Shown here piece by piece: positions 9,030-18,129 of a stretch of 64,000 bases of DNA (its first letter is position 1; each line of letters opens with the position of its first letter). The notes under the pieces were generated by a model. It was not told where the DNA came from, made no database searches, and was given only the letters and a program-made list of their open reading frames with translations. This DNA is from Kitasatospora sp. NBC_00240 (lineage in GTDB: Bacteria > Actinomycetota > Actinomycetes > Streptomycetales > Streptomycetaceae). The stretch is taken from assembly GCF_026342405.1 (NCBI RefSeq), contig NZ_JAPEMU010000003.1, forward strand, positions 242,276 through 306,275. The letters are read 5' to 3'. Position numbers and translations under genes: made by a program.

Positions 9030-9160
9030 TTCCGGTGTCCCCCGTCTCCGGGCGGCGGGCCGCCGTCGGGCGAGGGCGGGTCCTGGGGCGGTGTCCACGG
9101 GGTGCCGGGGAGGTTGTCCCCCTCGCCCCCACCGCCGCTGTGGGCCTGGTCGATGTCCAT
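9026..9160 (-). CDS. 44-residue Gly/Pro-rich peptide, candidate methyltransferase substrate
   Basis: Starts at ATG 9160 with AAGGAG a few bases upstream and ends at a TGA shared with the methyltransferase start (GTGA). The N-terminal part is acidic (MDIDQAHSGGGGEGDN); the rest is a Pro/Gly/Asp run (PPSPDGGPPPGDGG) ending HRK. The tight coupling suggests a peptide acting with the enzyme, either as a RiPP-like substrate or only as a coupling leader. No Cys, so not a classical lanthipeptide; no ATP-grasp gene is nearby. Confidence 0.55.
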   Translation of the reverse strand: MDIDQAHSGGGGEGDNLPGTPWTPPQDPPSPDGGPPPGDGGHRK

Positions 9161-9244
9161 GACGGGCTCCTTGTCGTCGCTCTGATGGTGCCCTCCCGGG
9201 ACCGGGAGGAGTAGAGGGCCACCCCGGCGCACCGGGGCGCGGGT

Positions 9245-9760
9245 TCATGCCGGGCCGGGGCCGGGGGGAGGTGCGCGCAGGTCGGCGTGGACGGTCTTGC
9301 CGAAGGGCTCGGCGGTGGCGCCCCAGTGGCCGCCGGTGAGGTGGTGGACCAAGGCCAGGCCGCGGCCGGACTCGGCGGCGGGGCCCGCGTCGATCAGGCA
9401 GGGCAGGGTGCGGGAGCTGTCGCGGACGCTGATCCGCACGCAACCTTCGGTGACGCGATCGACGGTGACCGCCATGCTGCCTCGGCAGCCGGTCTTCGCG
9501 GCGTTACCGGCCAGCTCGCTGACGATGAGTTCGCCGGCCTCGACCAGGTCCCCCAGCTCCCACCCGCGCAGCATGGTGCGGACCAGGCGGCGGGCCGCGG
9601 CGGCGGACTGTGGCTCGTAGGGCAGCAGCGCGGTCGCGGTGTCCGCGACCGGTGGCCGCTCCTGGGTCTCGACGCCCGTGGTCGCCGTGTGTCCCGCACC
9701 CGCCGGTGCCGCCGCTGCCCGGGCCGCGGTAGGTGGGCGGGCTATGGGGTGCGTGGTCAC
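9245..9760 (-). CDS. RsbW-like anti-sigma ATP-binding protein
   Basis: 171 residues if started at GTG 9760; an ATG at 9877 would add 39 low-complexity residues. The GHKL/HATPase_c_2 fold shows the N box LIVSELAGNAAK (Glu and Asn bind Mg-ATP), the RISVRD strand and the G box ESGRGLALVHHL. Such small kinases in Streptomyces act as anti-sigma switch proteins. It lies in the minus-strand regulator cluster between the DUF5753 regulator and the peptide/methyltransferase pair. Confidence 0.85.
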   Translation of the reverse strand: MTTHPIARPPTAARAAAAPAGAGHTATTGVETQERPPVADTATALLPYEPQSAAAARRLVRTMLRGWELGDLVEAGELIVSELAGNAAKTGCRGSMAVTVDRVTEGCVRISVRDSSRTLPCLIDAGPAAESGRGLALVHHLTGGHWGATAEPFGKTVHADLRAPPPGPGPA

Positions 9761-9948
9761 GTCGGACTCCGCTCTCTGGTCGGCGGGTGACGGCTGCGCG
9801 GGCCCGACGGGGGACGGGCCCGCGCAGCGGCCCCAACTCGCCTGCACACCGACGGGGCCGGGTGTCCGGTCCGTCACTGCGGGCGACGGTTCGACGGTAG
9901 GGAGTAGGCCCGCGCGGCTTCAACGCGATTGCTTCCGACTGCGGGGAT

Positions 9949-10797
9949 TCACCCGAGGGCCTCGATCGCGGCGGTGATCAGGGCGCGGGCCGCGGCGCCG
10001 TGGACGGCCATCTTCGCCAGCCCGGCGAAGGCACGGTGGTAGTCGGCGAGTTCGCGGGGCTGGGTCACGGTGACCTCGGCGGTCAGCGTCTCCACCGAGG
10101 CCTGCTCGTTGTCGAAGAGGTAGAACGCCTCCAGCGGCCACACGGTGCGCTGCGCCGTGAAGGGGATGATCCCGAGGGAGACGGTGGGCAGCGGCATAAC
10201 CGCCAGGAGGTGGCCGAGCTGGCCAGCCGTCGTCTCGGCGTCGCCGATCCGGTAACGCAGCACCGTCTCCTCGATGAGGATGACGAACCGGTGGCGGCCG
10301 TCGTGGAGCAGCCGGCCCCGTTCGGTGCGGGCGGCGACGGCGTCGGCGACGTCGTCGGGGGTGCCCTGGAAGTCGGTGATGGAGCGCATGAGGGCGGTGG
10401 CGTAGGCGGTGGTCTGCAGGAAGCCCGGGACGACGTTGGAGACGTAGGCCCGGCACACGGAGGTTTCCTGGTGGAGGGCCAGTGACTCCTGCTGCACCGG
10501 GCGCATGCCGGCGCGGTGGATCCGGCGCCACTCCAGGTACATCAGCTCCACCGCGCGCAGCGAGGCGATCAGGTCGGCGGCCGATCCGTCCGCGCCGCAT
10601 GCGGTGCACCAGGTGCGCAGGTCGCTCTCGGAGGGCGCCGACTTCCCGCTGAGGATGCGGGAGGTCTTGGAGGGGTGCCAGCCGCACCGGGCGGACAGGT
10701 CCTTGCCGTCGATCCCGGCGTCCAGCATCAGCTCGCGCAGGCGGGCGGCGAGCGCGGCGCGGGCTGCCTGGGCGCTGGAGGAGGGGGAGGCGGGCAT
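9949..10797 (-). CDS. XRE-family regulator with DUF5753 domain
   Basis: 282 residues. An XRE helix-turn-helix occupies about residues 15-70 (LSARCGWHPSKTSRILSG), followed by the DUF5753 ligand/partner domain (LALHQETSVCRAYVSNVVPG, ATALMRS, RHRFVILIEETVLRYRIGD). This is the standard Streptomyces partner of small DUF397 or DUF6879 proteins and RsbW-like kinases; here a DUF6879 gene lies 24 bases upstream and the kinase downstream. Intact. Confidence 0.9.
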   Translation of the reverse strand: MPASPSSSAQAARAALAARLRELMLDAGIDGKDLSARCGWHPSKTSRILSGKSAPSESDLRTWCTACGADGSAADLIASLRAVELMYLEWRRIHRAGMRPVQQESLALHQETSVCRAYVSNVVPGFLQTTAYATALMRSITDFQGTPDDVADAVAARTERGRLLHDGRHRFVILIEETVLRYRIGDAETTAGQLGHLLAVMPLPTVSLGIIPFTAQRTVWPLEAFYLFDNEQASVETLTAEVTVTQPRELADYHRAFAGLAKMAVHGAAARALITAAIEALG

Positions 10798-10821
10798 GGG
10801 CTTTCTGTTCGGGGCGGGCGC

Positions 10822-11352
10822 TCAGACGGTGTACTGGTCGTGCGGGACGGCCCGCTCCCACACCGCCTCGAACGCGGTGGCGCAGAGCTTCACCACAGCG
10901 GGGTCCTCGGTGTAGGAGGTGCGCGGTTCGGCCCAGTCGCCGTCCCCGGTGAAGTGGTTGAAGCGCACGCCGTGGTCGTCGAACAGCCAGAAGTCGGTGC
11001 CGGGCAGTGCCAGGTCGCAGGTGTTGCGGCGCGCCAGCCAGCGGACCTGTTCACCGGCCGTGATGTTGACCGGGGTCATGGCGTGCAGGTACCGGGTGTA
11101 GAGGGTGACCGGCTCGGACACGATCCGGGCCCGGCGGATCACGACCCCCCGCGCGTTCGCCTCGCGCAGCATGGCCGTCCAGTCCTGCCAGTACTCCGAC
11201 TGCGGGTCGAGGTCGGACTCGCCGGTCCGCCGGAACCGCTCCACGGCCTCGGCCTCGTCCGGAACGTCGTAGCTGTCGCGCATCTCCAGGTGGACCGCCG
11301 AGTACCGGGCGGCGGCCAGCAGGTCAGAGAAGCCCATCTCGCTCTGCGTCAT
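10822..11352 (-). CDS. DUF6879 family protein
   Basis: 176 residues. AVHLEMRDSY near the N-terminus, RARIVSEPVTLYTRYLH in the middle and TDFWLFDD followed by HF toward the end match DUF6879 proteins, which accompany XRE/DUF5753 regulators. Cytosolic; no known activity. Its start lies inside the end of the upstream small gene (29-base overlap), and the regulator follows after 24 bases, so the three are probably one transcript. Confidence 0.8.
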   Translation of the reverse strand: MTQSEMGFSDLLAAARYSAVHLEMRDSYDVPDEAEAVERFRRTGESDLDPQSEYWQDWTAMLREANARGVVIRRARIVSEPVTLYTRYLHAMTPVNITAGEQVRWLARRNTCDLALPGTDFWLFDDHGVRFNHFTGDGDWAEPRTSYTEDPAVVKLCATAFEAVWERAVPHDQYTV

Positions 11353-11587
11353 CGCATGCCTTTCGCAGGATCGGGATCATACGGGTGGGGATCCACACCA
11401 CGGCCTCGTGGCCCGGAATGCCGGCCTCGTGGTCCGGTGCCCAGCTCCGCCCGCCGATCTCGGCCTCCAGGTCCTCCTCGGCCTTCACGCCCTGGAACAC
11501 GATCCTGCGGTTGGGGCGGTCCACCCATACCGTCGGCGAACCCTCCTTACCCGTCTCCGGGTCGATCCCTACGAAATCTAGCCCCAC
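11324..11587 (-). CDS. Small hypothetical protein of the regulator cluster
   Basis: 87 residues from GTG 11587, chosen because GGAGGG lies about 5 bases upstream (an in-frame ATG at 11620 lacks this). It reads GLDFVGIDPETGKEGSPTV and IVFQGVKAEEDLEAE and ends KACDDAERDGLL. Similar small proteins precede DUF6879 genes in actinomycetes, as I recall. It is the first gene of the minus-strand run to 9949. Function unknown. Confidence 0.7.
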   Translation of the reverse strand: MGLDFVGIDPETGKEGSPTVWVDRPNRRIVFQGVKAEEDLEAEIGGRSWAPDHEAGIPGHEAVVWIPTRMIPILRKACDDAERDGLL

Positions 11588-11620
11588 GACACCCTCCTGC
11601 ACCAAGCCGGTTGCGGTCAC

Positions 11621-12225
11621 TTGCGAGTCACCGTCCCGCGTGGCTGACAGGCCGTCAAGAGCGCAGGGCTGCAGCAGGGAGCACGCCCCGCGGATTCAGA
11701 GCCCAGGGTCGGACGGCTTCGGCCGGAGCACTGTTGTCCGGGGCCCGGGTAGGGTGCCATGCGTACGGGAGGACGCCCGGCGTCGCGCTCCAGCTCGGCT
11801 TCGGTCTGGGCTCCTGCCGGGGCGGCGCGGATCCACGCTCGGCAGACCCTTCGGTCAACTCGGCGGAATCCCTATTACCTCGTATGGCCCTGCCGTGAAG
11901 CGACGGGATGCGCGGCACACACTCCTGCGGCCGGCGACAGCCCGGTCGCAGACGCGGGCGGCAACCGGACACGCGACGATCCCGGCCGCCGCCCGCCCGA
12001 GCCGCTGCCTGCCGGTCCCGGCTGGGCCTGCTGTCGACTGTCATGCCTGGGCTGTCTGTGGCTGCATCAGGAGGCTGTCGCCCGGCGAGCTCTGGCCTGC
12101 CTCAGCAGGGGCGCCGACTATACCGTGCGGGTGAAGTTTCCAGCGGGTCCCGCCTATTTCCAGATCTCGTTTGAATACGACCGAAATACTTTTTGGCGAT
12201 CTGATCAACGACAGCGGGAGCAACA
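11621..12225. other. No gene seen; divergent intergenic region
   Basis: About 600 bases between the minus-strand regulator cluster and a plus-strand phosphodiesterase-type gene. Both strands carry open frames, but they are Arg/Pro/Ala-rich shadows with no recognisable domain. Promoters for both flanking units should lie here. The last 60 bases are less GC-rich (ATACTTTTTGGCGATCTG) and end in the GGGAG that serves GTG 12226. Confidence 0.5.
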
Positions 12226-13206
12226 GTGAGCGCGATCATCGGGACCTGGAACCTGGAGAACTTCTGCCGGCCATTGCCCGCCGGCAGCCCGCCCAACCCC
12301 AACAAGTGCGCCGCCAAGGACCAGGCAACCTACGACGCCAAGGTCGAGGCCCTGGCCGGCGTCATCACCGAGATCGCACCGGACCTGCTCGGCGTCCAGG
12401 AGGTCGGCAGCCAGGAGGCGCTGGACGACCTGGTGGCCAAGCTGCCGGGCACCTGGCACACCGCCCTGTCGGACCACCCCGATCCCCGCGGCATCCGGGT
12501 GGGCGTCATCAGCCGCTGGCCGCTCACCAACATCCAGCAGCGCACCGCCTTCCCCGCCCACCTCAAGGCCGTCCAGGTCGAGGACGAGAACATCCCCAAC
12601 AGCGAGACCGGCGAGATGGGCCGCGGCGCCCTGGCCGTCACGGTGGAACCGACCCCCGGCCACACCCTGGACGTGGCCGTCTGCCACCTCAAGTCGAAGC
12701 TGCTGACCTTCCCCGGCAATCAGCACGCCACCCACGACGAAGGCCTGCGCGCCCGCTACGCCGCCTACGCCCTGTTCCGGCGCGGCGCCGAGGCCGTCAC
12801 CATGCGAGACCTCGCCGACCAACTCCTCCAGGGCGACGGCACGAACCGCGACGTCATCGTGCTGGGCGACCTCAACGACGGCTGGCAGGCCGCCACCACG
12901 CAGATCCTCTACGGCCCGCCCGGCTCCCAGATGGGCACCGGCGGCTTCGAGCACCCCGACCAGGGCGACGCCAAACGCCTGTGGAACCTGGCCCCCAAAA
13001 TCCTCGAACAGGGCGGCTTCTCCCGCATCTTCGAAGGCCAGCACGAACTCATCGACCACATCCTCATCAGCCACGCCCTGCTGGCCAAATTCCAGGAAGT
13101 ATCCACCGGCCTCGACAAGCTGCCCACCGTGACCGAGGCCCACCCGGCCGCACCCCACGACAAGCCCTCCGACCACTCACCCGTCGTGGCAAAGATCAAT
13201 CTCTAG
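12226..13206 (+). CDS. Endonuclease/exonuclease/phosphatase family protein
   Basis: 326 residues from GTG 12226 with GGGAG 7 bases upstream. EEP motifs appear in order: GTWNLENF, LLGVQEVGS (metal-binding Glu), VAVCHLKSK, VIVLGDLND (catalytic Asp and Asn), LIDHILIS, and the closing SDHSPVV with the catalytic His. The family hydrolyses phosphodiesters in nucleic acids, lipids or nucleotides; substrate is unknown. No export signal. The gene looks intact and stands alone. Confidence 0.85.
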   Translation: MSAIIGTWNLENFCRPLPAGSPPNPNKCAAKDQATYDAKVEALAGVITEIAPDLLGVQEVGSQEALDDLVAKLPGTWHTALSDHPDPRGIRVGVISRWPLTNIQQRTAFPAHLKAVQVEDENIPNSETGEMGRGALAVTVEPTPGHTLDVAVCHLKSKLLTFPGNQHATHDEGLRARYAAYALFRRGAEAVTMRDLADQLLQGDGTNRDVIVLGDLNDGWQAATTQILYGPPGSQMGTGGFEHPDQGDAKRLWNLAPKILEQGGFSRIFEGQHELIDHILISHALLAKFQEVSTGLDKLPTVTEAHPAAPHDKPSDHSPVVAKINL

Positions 13207-13547
13207 AAGAAGCCGGGCCGGCGCAGCCAGACCCTGCGCTGGCGTAATACCACAGTCGACCTGAAGATCGTCCCCTCCGGAGAGAAGTCGATCACGCCTT
13301 TCAGCCTCGGACGGAGCATCAACTCCCACCCACCCCGTCAAGGTCCACTCACACTCATGCCGGGAGAGCCAAACTGAGACACGCCTACTGGCGCTACCAC
13401 CAGCAACGCGAACACCTACGCGTCCACACCATCCGCTACCGCGGCACACTCACCCTCGCCGCATGACCCGGGAACAAGGACCGCCTACGGCGTTAGGGTT
13501 TCCGGGACAGGCCATACGGCACGCAGCACCCATGGGGACGAAACAGT
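13207..13547. other. No clear gene; small relic frame
   Basis: No intact gene. A frame ending at 13466 reads RHAYWRYHQQREHLRVHTIR and may be the C-terminal relic of an unidentified protein. GCGCAG at 13221 pairs with CTGCGC at 13235 and could be a weak terminator for the upstream gene. Confidence 0.3.
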
Positions 13548-15947
13548 ATGGGACACGGAGCGCGGAAGCAGCTGGCAGAGCTGCTGGGCGACGCACAGCG
13601 GCGCGGGGACTTCAGCACCCGTATCGAGATGTCGGCCCGCGCGCTGCGCATCGAGGTCGACGGGGTGGGGGAACTGCCGCTGCCGCTGCGTGCCCCGGTC
13701 ACCAAGAAACTGATCGCGCAGGCCCGGCAGGCATCCTTCGGCCGGGGCGAGCAGACCCTGTCCGACACCAGCGTCCGCGACACCTGGGAGATCACCCCTA
13801 ACCGCATCACGCTCGGCGGCACCGACTGGGACCGCACTCTGAACGGCGTCCTCGACGGTGTCCGTACCGCGCTCGGTCTGCCGCCCACCACCGTCCTGCG
13901 TGCCGAGCCGCACGCACTGCTCGTCTACGGCAAGGGCCAGTTCTTCCTGCCGCACCAGGACTCCGAGAAGGACAACTCCATGGTGGGCACTCTGGTCGTC
14001 TCGTTGCCCTCGCACCACACCGGCGGCGAACTCGTCGTCTCGCACGCCGGCCGCAGCGTCGTCCACCAGGCGTCCCGGGAGAAGCTGACATTCGCCGCCT
14101 TCTACGCGGACTGCCTGCACGAGGTCAAGCCCGTCAAGTCCGGCTACCGCGTCACCCTCACCATGAACCTCCTCGCTGAACGCATCCGCCCGGTCGGCGA
14201 GGACGACGGGGACTCGGTCGCCGACCTGGCCCACTGCCTGACCGAACACTTCACCGAGCCGGCCGAAGAGCGCTACGCCGACGGCCGCCAGAAGGCCGCG
14301 CCCCCGAACCGCCTCGTGTACCTCCTCGACCACGAGTACACCCAGCGCGGCTTGGACTGGGACCGCCTCAAGGGAGCCGACGCCACCCGCACCGCCCTGC
14401 TCCGCCAGGCCGCCGCGGAGGCGGACTGCGAAGCGGTCCTCGCGCTGGCCGAGGTGAAGGAGACCTGGGACGCGCATGTTCCGTACGATCGCTACGACTA
14501 CTACGGCGAGGTCGAGCACTATGACGACTGCGAGGACGAGGAGTGCGAGGGTGAATGCCTCCTGGACCCCGACGGTGAACCTGGTGCCGAGCGCCGCCGC
14601 AGCGGCGACTTCTCCAACTACGAACTGAACGAGCTGATCGACGACGAGATCACGCTGAGCTGGTGGACCCGCCCGGACGGCACCGGCGGTGAGCAGATCA
14701 ACCTGGCCGTCGCGTACGCCGAGGTGTGCGCCGCCACCGAGAACAAGGACCTGACGCCCTACCAGTCCGAGTACGAGGGCTACATGGGCAACTACGGCAA
14801 CACCCTCGACCGCTGGTACCGGCGGGCCGCTGTGGTCCTGTGGCCCCGGCAGCAGTCGTTCACGGCCCGCGCCGAGGCCGGCTCCGAGGGCGCACTGCGG
14901 GAACTTCAGGGCCACCTGGATGCCGGGGACCTCGACCGGGCGCGCACGCTCGCCCGATCGCTCGCCCCGTTCTGGAAGCACCACGGTTCAGGCGACGCGG
15001 CCGCGGCGCTCTTCGCCGCCGCCCTGCCCGTCGCGGTGGGACTACGGGAAGGGGACACTGCCACGATGCTCCTCGCGCCTTTCGGGGTGGAGACCCTGGG
15101 CGAGCGGCACGCCGCGGGTCTCGCGGCAGCGGCCGCACGGTACGGACGGACGTGGGCCCGCGCGGCCGTCAGCAGCTGGTTCGGCACGGTTGGCGCATAC
15201 ACCGGGGCCGACCGCGCGGCGTGGCTCGAATCGCTGCCCGGCCTGTGCACCGCGCTGCGGGCCGCCGACGACGATGGGGACGCAATAGCCTCGCCGCTGG
15301 CCGAGGGCGCCTGGCAAACGGTCGAGCAGCAGCTCACCGGCTGTCTCGGCATCGGCCGCGAGACGGAGCGCCGCACAGGAATGGAGCGGCTCGGCGCATC
15401 ACTGGCCCGCGTCCTGCAGGCGGCAGGGCCCGAGACCGCCGACACCATCGCCGCCACGCTGCGCGGCCTGCCGGACACCGCCCTGGAATGCCTGCTCCCC
15501 GCCCTGCGCACCGCGGTCCGCCAGCAGAGGACCATACACGAGGGCGCACCCGCCGCCCGCGCCTTCCAGACCCTCGCCGACCACTGCAAGGACCGGCTCA
15601 CCACGGCCCTCACCCGCCCCGTACGCGCGGCAGACGACTGGTCCCTCACCCCGGCCGGGGGATGCCGCACTGGGTGCGGACTCTGCCCCGACTTGGACGT
15701 CTTCCTCACTTCCCGTACCCGCCACATCATGGAGTGGCCGCTCGCGAAGGACGGACGCCGCCACCTCCACAGCCGCATCGACCAGGCCGGCCTGCCCCTC
15801 TCCCACACCACCCGGCGCCAGGGACGCCCCTACGTCCTGGTCCTGACCAAGACGGACGCCGTCTTCACCCGCGAACAGGCGACCCGCACCCGCGCCGAGA
15901 CCGACCTGGCGTGGCTGCGGGACAAATGGCCCCGGTCGCGCGGCTGA
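13548..15947 (+). CDS. Large 2OG-Fe(II) oxygenase (prolyl 4-hydroxylase-like) with C-terminal extension
   Basis: 799 residues. Residues about 120-205 hold the double-stranded beta-helix: LLVYGKGQFFLPHQDSEKD gives the HxD iron ligands, VVSLPSHHTGGELVVSH the core strands, and ADCLHEVKPVKSGYRVTLT the distal His plus the Arg that binds 2-oxoglutarate. The remaining 590 residues are a helical region of unknown family with an acidic stretch near 320-345 and a Cys cluster (CRTGCGLC) near 710. Substrate unknown. Confidence 0.75.
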   Translation: MGHGARKQLAELLGDAQRRGDFSTRIEMSARALRIEVDGVGELPLPLRAPVTKKLIAQARQASFGRGEQTLSDTSVRDTWEITPNRITLGGTDWDRTLNGVLDGVRTALGLPPTTVLRAEPHALLVYGKGQFFLPHQDSEKDNSMVGTLVVSLPSHHTGGELVVSHAGRSVVHQASREKLTFAAFYADCLHEVKPVKSGYRVTLTMNLLAERIRPVGEDDGDSVADLAHCLTEHFTEPAEERYADGRQKAAPPNRLVYLLDHEYTQRGLDWDRLKGADATRTALLRQAAAEADCEAVLALAEVKETWDAHVPYDRYDYYGEVEHYDDCEDEECEGECLLDPDGEPGAERRRSGDFSNYELNELIDDEITLSWWTRPDGTGGEQINLAVAYAEVCAATENKDLTPYQSEYEGYMGNYGNTLDRWYRRAAVVLWPRQQSFTARAEAGSEGALRELQGHLDAGDLDRARTLARSLAPFWKHHGSGDAAAALFAAALPVAVGLREGDTATMLLAPFGVETLGERHAAGLAAAAARYGRTWARAAVSSWFGTVGAYTGADRAAWLESLPGLCTALRAADDDGDAIASPLAEGAWQTVEQQLTGCLGIGRETERRTGMERLGASLARVLQAAGPETADTIAATLRGLPDTALECLLPALRTAVRQQRTIHEGAPAARAFQTLADHCKDRLTTALTRPVRAADDWSLTPAGGCRTGCGLCPDLDVFLTSRTRHIMEWPLAKDGRRHLHSRIDQAGLPLSHTTRRQGRPYVLVLTKTDAVFTREQATRTRAETDLAWLRDKWPRSRG

Positions 15948-16165
15948 GGGCGGCTGTCGTCGCGGTGGAACACCCCCGGGCCTACCGCGCGGGGAGATGA
16001 GTGCGGACAGGCGCCCTGCCAGTGCCCGCGGCACAACTCGATGGCGAAGGCGTCGGCCTCAGCCTGGCCGTCGAAGTACGCGGCCCGACCGTCCTGGTGC
16101 GCCAGGCCGCCGAGCCAGCTGACGATGTACCACTGCTGGCGGTCTAGGGGATGAGGTAGCCGCAT
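15830..16165 (-). CDS. Uncertain short ORF overlapping the oxygenase end
   Basis: The first 60 codons from ATG 16165 read like protein (DRQQWYIVSWLGGLAHQDG, YFDGQAEADAFAIELCRG). After about base 15985 the composition becomes that of an antisense shadow of the oxygenase gene. A short plus-size frame just upstream on the same strand ends WLCSGCGYLIP, a zinc-ribbon-like tail. A degraded small gene is the best reading. Confidence 0.3.
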   Translation of the reverse strand: MRLPHPLDRQQWYIVSWLGGLAHQDGRAAYFDGQAEADAFAIELCRGHWQGACPHSSPRAVGPGVFHRDDSRPQPRDRGHLSRSHARSVSARVRVACSRVKTASVLVRTRT

Positions 16166-16305
16166 CCGGAGCACAGCCAGAAGCGGCCGTTGACCCACAT
16201 CGCGATGGGGGATTTCGGACAGGACACCCTCCGTAGTGTCCCCACTACGGTAGCGCTCGAATGGCCCTGCCGGATCGGAACTTGGAAGCGCCGTCAGGCT
16301 GCTCG

Positions 16306-16410
16306 CATCGCGATCAAGGCAGTCGTGATCGACATCGGCGAGACGATCACCAGCGACACCCGGTACTGGGCGGACAGGGCCATCTGGCTCGACGTCTGTT
16401 GGAGAAGGGC
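16306..16410 (+). pseudogene. HAD-superfamily hydrolase N-terminal fragment
   Basis: The frame reads IAIKAVVIDIGETITSDTRYW, the start of a HAD phosphatase with motif I (DxG). It loses similarity after about 30 codons and no later HAD motif is present. This is a 5' fragment. The following 600 bases (16411-17037) contain only low-quality frames on both strands. Confidence 0.45.
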
Positions 16411-17037
16411 GCCCCGTGCCGGGAGTCGGCCCCACGCTCGCGGGGATCTCCCAGGGATTGACGCTGCGCGACCGGCGCTGGTGGCTGGCCCCGCGGTCGC
16501 AGGGATGGTCCGTCTTGGCGAGAGCCATGGCCTGGGTGTTGACCTGCTCTGGTCCCGCCGTATCCGGCAGCGCCTCGTGCTCGCCGGGCTGCTCCGGACG
16601 GTGAAGCCCGACGCCCTCTTGGTGCTCGGCGAGAGGTGCCGGGTCGGCTGGGTCGAGCGGGCCTGGACGGCGGCGACGGCTGGGGCCCCGCGCCCATGGG
16701 TCCTGGCGCGGGCTGGGCGGGGAGCCGGGGCAGGTCACGCGCACTGCTCTCGTCCAGGGTGTGGGCGCGGTGCACGCTGTGGGCGGCCAACTCGGGGGTG
16801 GTGTGCAGGACAGCCCACTGCGTGGCGGGGTCGCCGAGAAAGTAGCCCCCATACACCGCGATCCGGAGAACCCCCAGTTGTAGCCGAGCACCGCCGGATC
16901 GAGCAGGGTGGGGACGTCCATGCTGTGGGGCAGGCCGTTGCCAGGCTGCTCACAGAATTCGCTTCAGCTCTTCTCCAGCATCACGTTCTCTGGTAGACAC
17001 GTCCAACCTCGTCAGCGCACGACCCAAAGGCTCCACC

Positions 17038-17280
17038 ATGGCTCACGACCACGACCCGACCGAGCTCATATCCCTCGACTTCGACCTGACCCTCCACGAG
17101 GCCCGCCGACGCGTCGAGGTCATCGCCGCGATCGGACCGCTCTGGGATCCGATCGCAGCCATGCACGGCGAGGAGGCGGCGTACGCGCTGCTCTACTCGG
17201 ATCTCGACCCGGACCAGCAGCGAACCTACGACAACCTCGTCCAGGCCGGCGTGCTGCCCCAGCGGGATTCACGGCCATGA
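17038..17280 (+). CDS. Small conserved actinomycete protein (resembles DUF6400)
   Basis: 80 residues: a FDLTLHEARRRVEVIAAIG helix, WDPIAAMHGEEAAYALLYSD, then YDNLVQAGVLP. The pattern matches small Streptomyces proteins I recall as DUF6400; function unknown. ATG 17038 has AAAGG upstream. The stop overlaps the next start (ATGA). Confidence 0.7.
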   Translation: MAHDHDPTELISLDFDLTLHEARRRVEVIAAIGPLWDPIAAMHGEEAAYALLYSDLDPDQQRTYDNLVQAGVLPQRDSRP

Positions 17281-17498
17281 TGCCCATCGACCCCCACGCG
17301 GACATAGGCCGCCGCGCCTGGGTGAGCTGCCCGAACTGCCACGACACCCGAGACTGCGCCACCTGCCAGGCCTCCCGCACCTGCGGCCAACACTGGCGCT
17401 ACCTGCTGTCCAACACCGGCAGCCGCCTCCACCTCCAATGCCCCAACTGCACCCACATGTGGGCCCACGAGACCGGCTTCGGAGCCACACGCTCCTGA
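17277..17498 (+). CDS. Small zinc-ribbon protein
   Basis: 73 residues from ATG 17277, overlapping the previous stop. It has CPNCHDTRDCATC, CGQHW and CPNCTHMW, probably two zinc-binding Cys clusters around a short beta hairpin. Co-expression with the upstream small gene is likely. It may bind nucleic acid or a partner protein; no specific function can be given. Confidence 0.65.
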   Translation: MMPIDPHADIGRRAWVSCPNCHDTRDCATCQASRTCGQHWRYLLSNTGSRLHLQCPNCTHMWAHETGFGATRS

Positions 17499-17880
17499 AC
17501 CGCACTGCGCCAAGGCGAACAGGAGACACACCAACCCGGCCGGCACCCACTGCCCGGGGCGGGTTCGGGCCGGAGCGGGCATGGGGGTCGTCCGCAACCC
17601 TGCAACGAATCGCCGGGCAGGTGCACGGTGCGCACGAGCCGTCGCCCACGGGCGCAGGACACCACGGCAGTCCGGGCAACGCAGCAACCTGGCCCGAAGC
17701 GCCCGCCGCGCGTTGTCGTGTCGACCGCTCAGACCCATACGGGCCTCCGCACGACACCCCGTACGACCGGCGGGGCGCACCCGAACGCACCCGCTACAAC
17801 AGGCGACGCCAGACCTTCACCGGCCTTCGACAACTCTCTTCAACGCGACCGCGACACCATCCTTCAGTGCCCTCAGACAC

Positions 17881-18020
17881 TGAGCTCTTTCAGAGCGGCC
17901 ACCGATCGGGTGACGGAGCCGAGGCGGCAGCCGGCACGCCCGACCGCGATCCCGCTGGTCCGGGTGGCCGTCAACGGCGGATGCGGCTCCACCCTGCCGA
18001 GCAGCAGCTGAAAGGGCTCA
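17881..18020 (+). mobile_element. 140-bp MITE, copy 1
   Basis: A 140-base unit bounded by TGAGCTCTTTCAG and CTGAAAGGGCTCA (imperfect terminal inverted repeats). It is identical, base for base and inverted, to 43362-43501. Its first 35 bases match the left end of the IS5-family element starting at 46190 at about 31 positions, including ACCGATCGGGTGACGG. It has no transposase and is therefore a non-autonomous element probably moved by an IS5-family enzyme. Confidence 0.85.
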
Positions 18021-18129
18021 GTGACACGGGGTGGAACCGCCGCTGGCGCTGAGCCGCGATTCGAAACGCAGGTTGGCCCCGGAGGGACCGTTCCCTCCGA
18101 GGCCAACCTGTGCGCGCTGCAGGATGGTT

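Noticed and set aside
7929..9185. Long plus-strand open frame (418 codons) opposite the methyltransferase gene
   Set aside because: Gly/Val/Arg-rich antisense shadow; the minus strand has coherent SAM-binding motifs and coupled starts.
12205..13176. 323-codon minus-strand frame opposite the EEP gene
   Set aside because: No domain; the plus strand carries every EEP catalytic motif with a good ribosome site.
13485..14984. 499-codon minus-strand frame within the oxygenase region
   Set aside because: Val/Gly-rich shadow of the oxygenase gene; nothing family-like.
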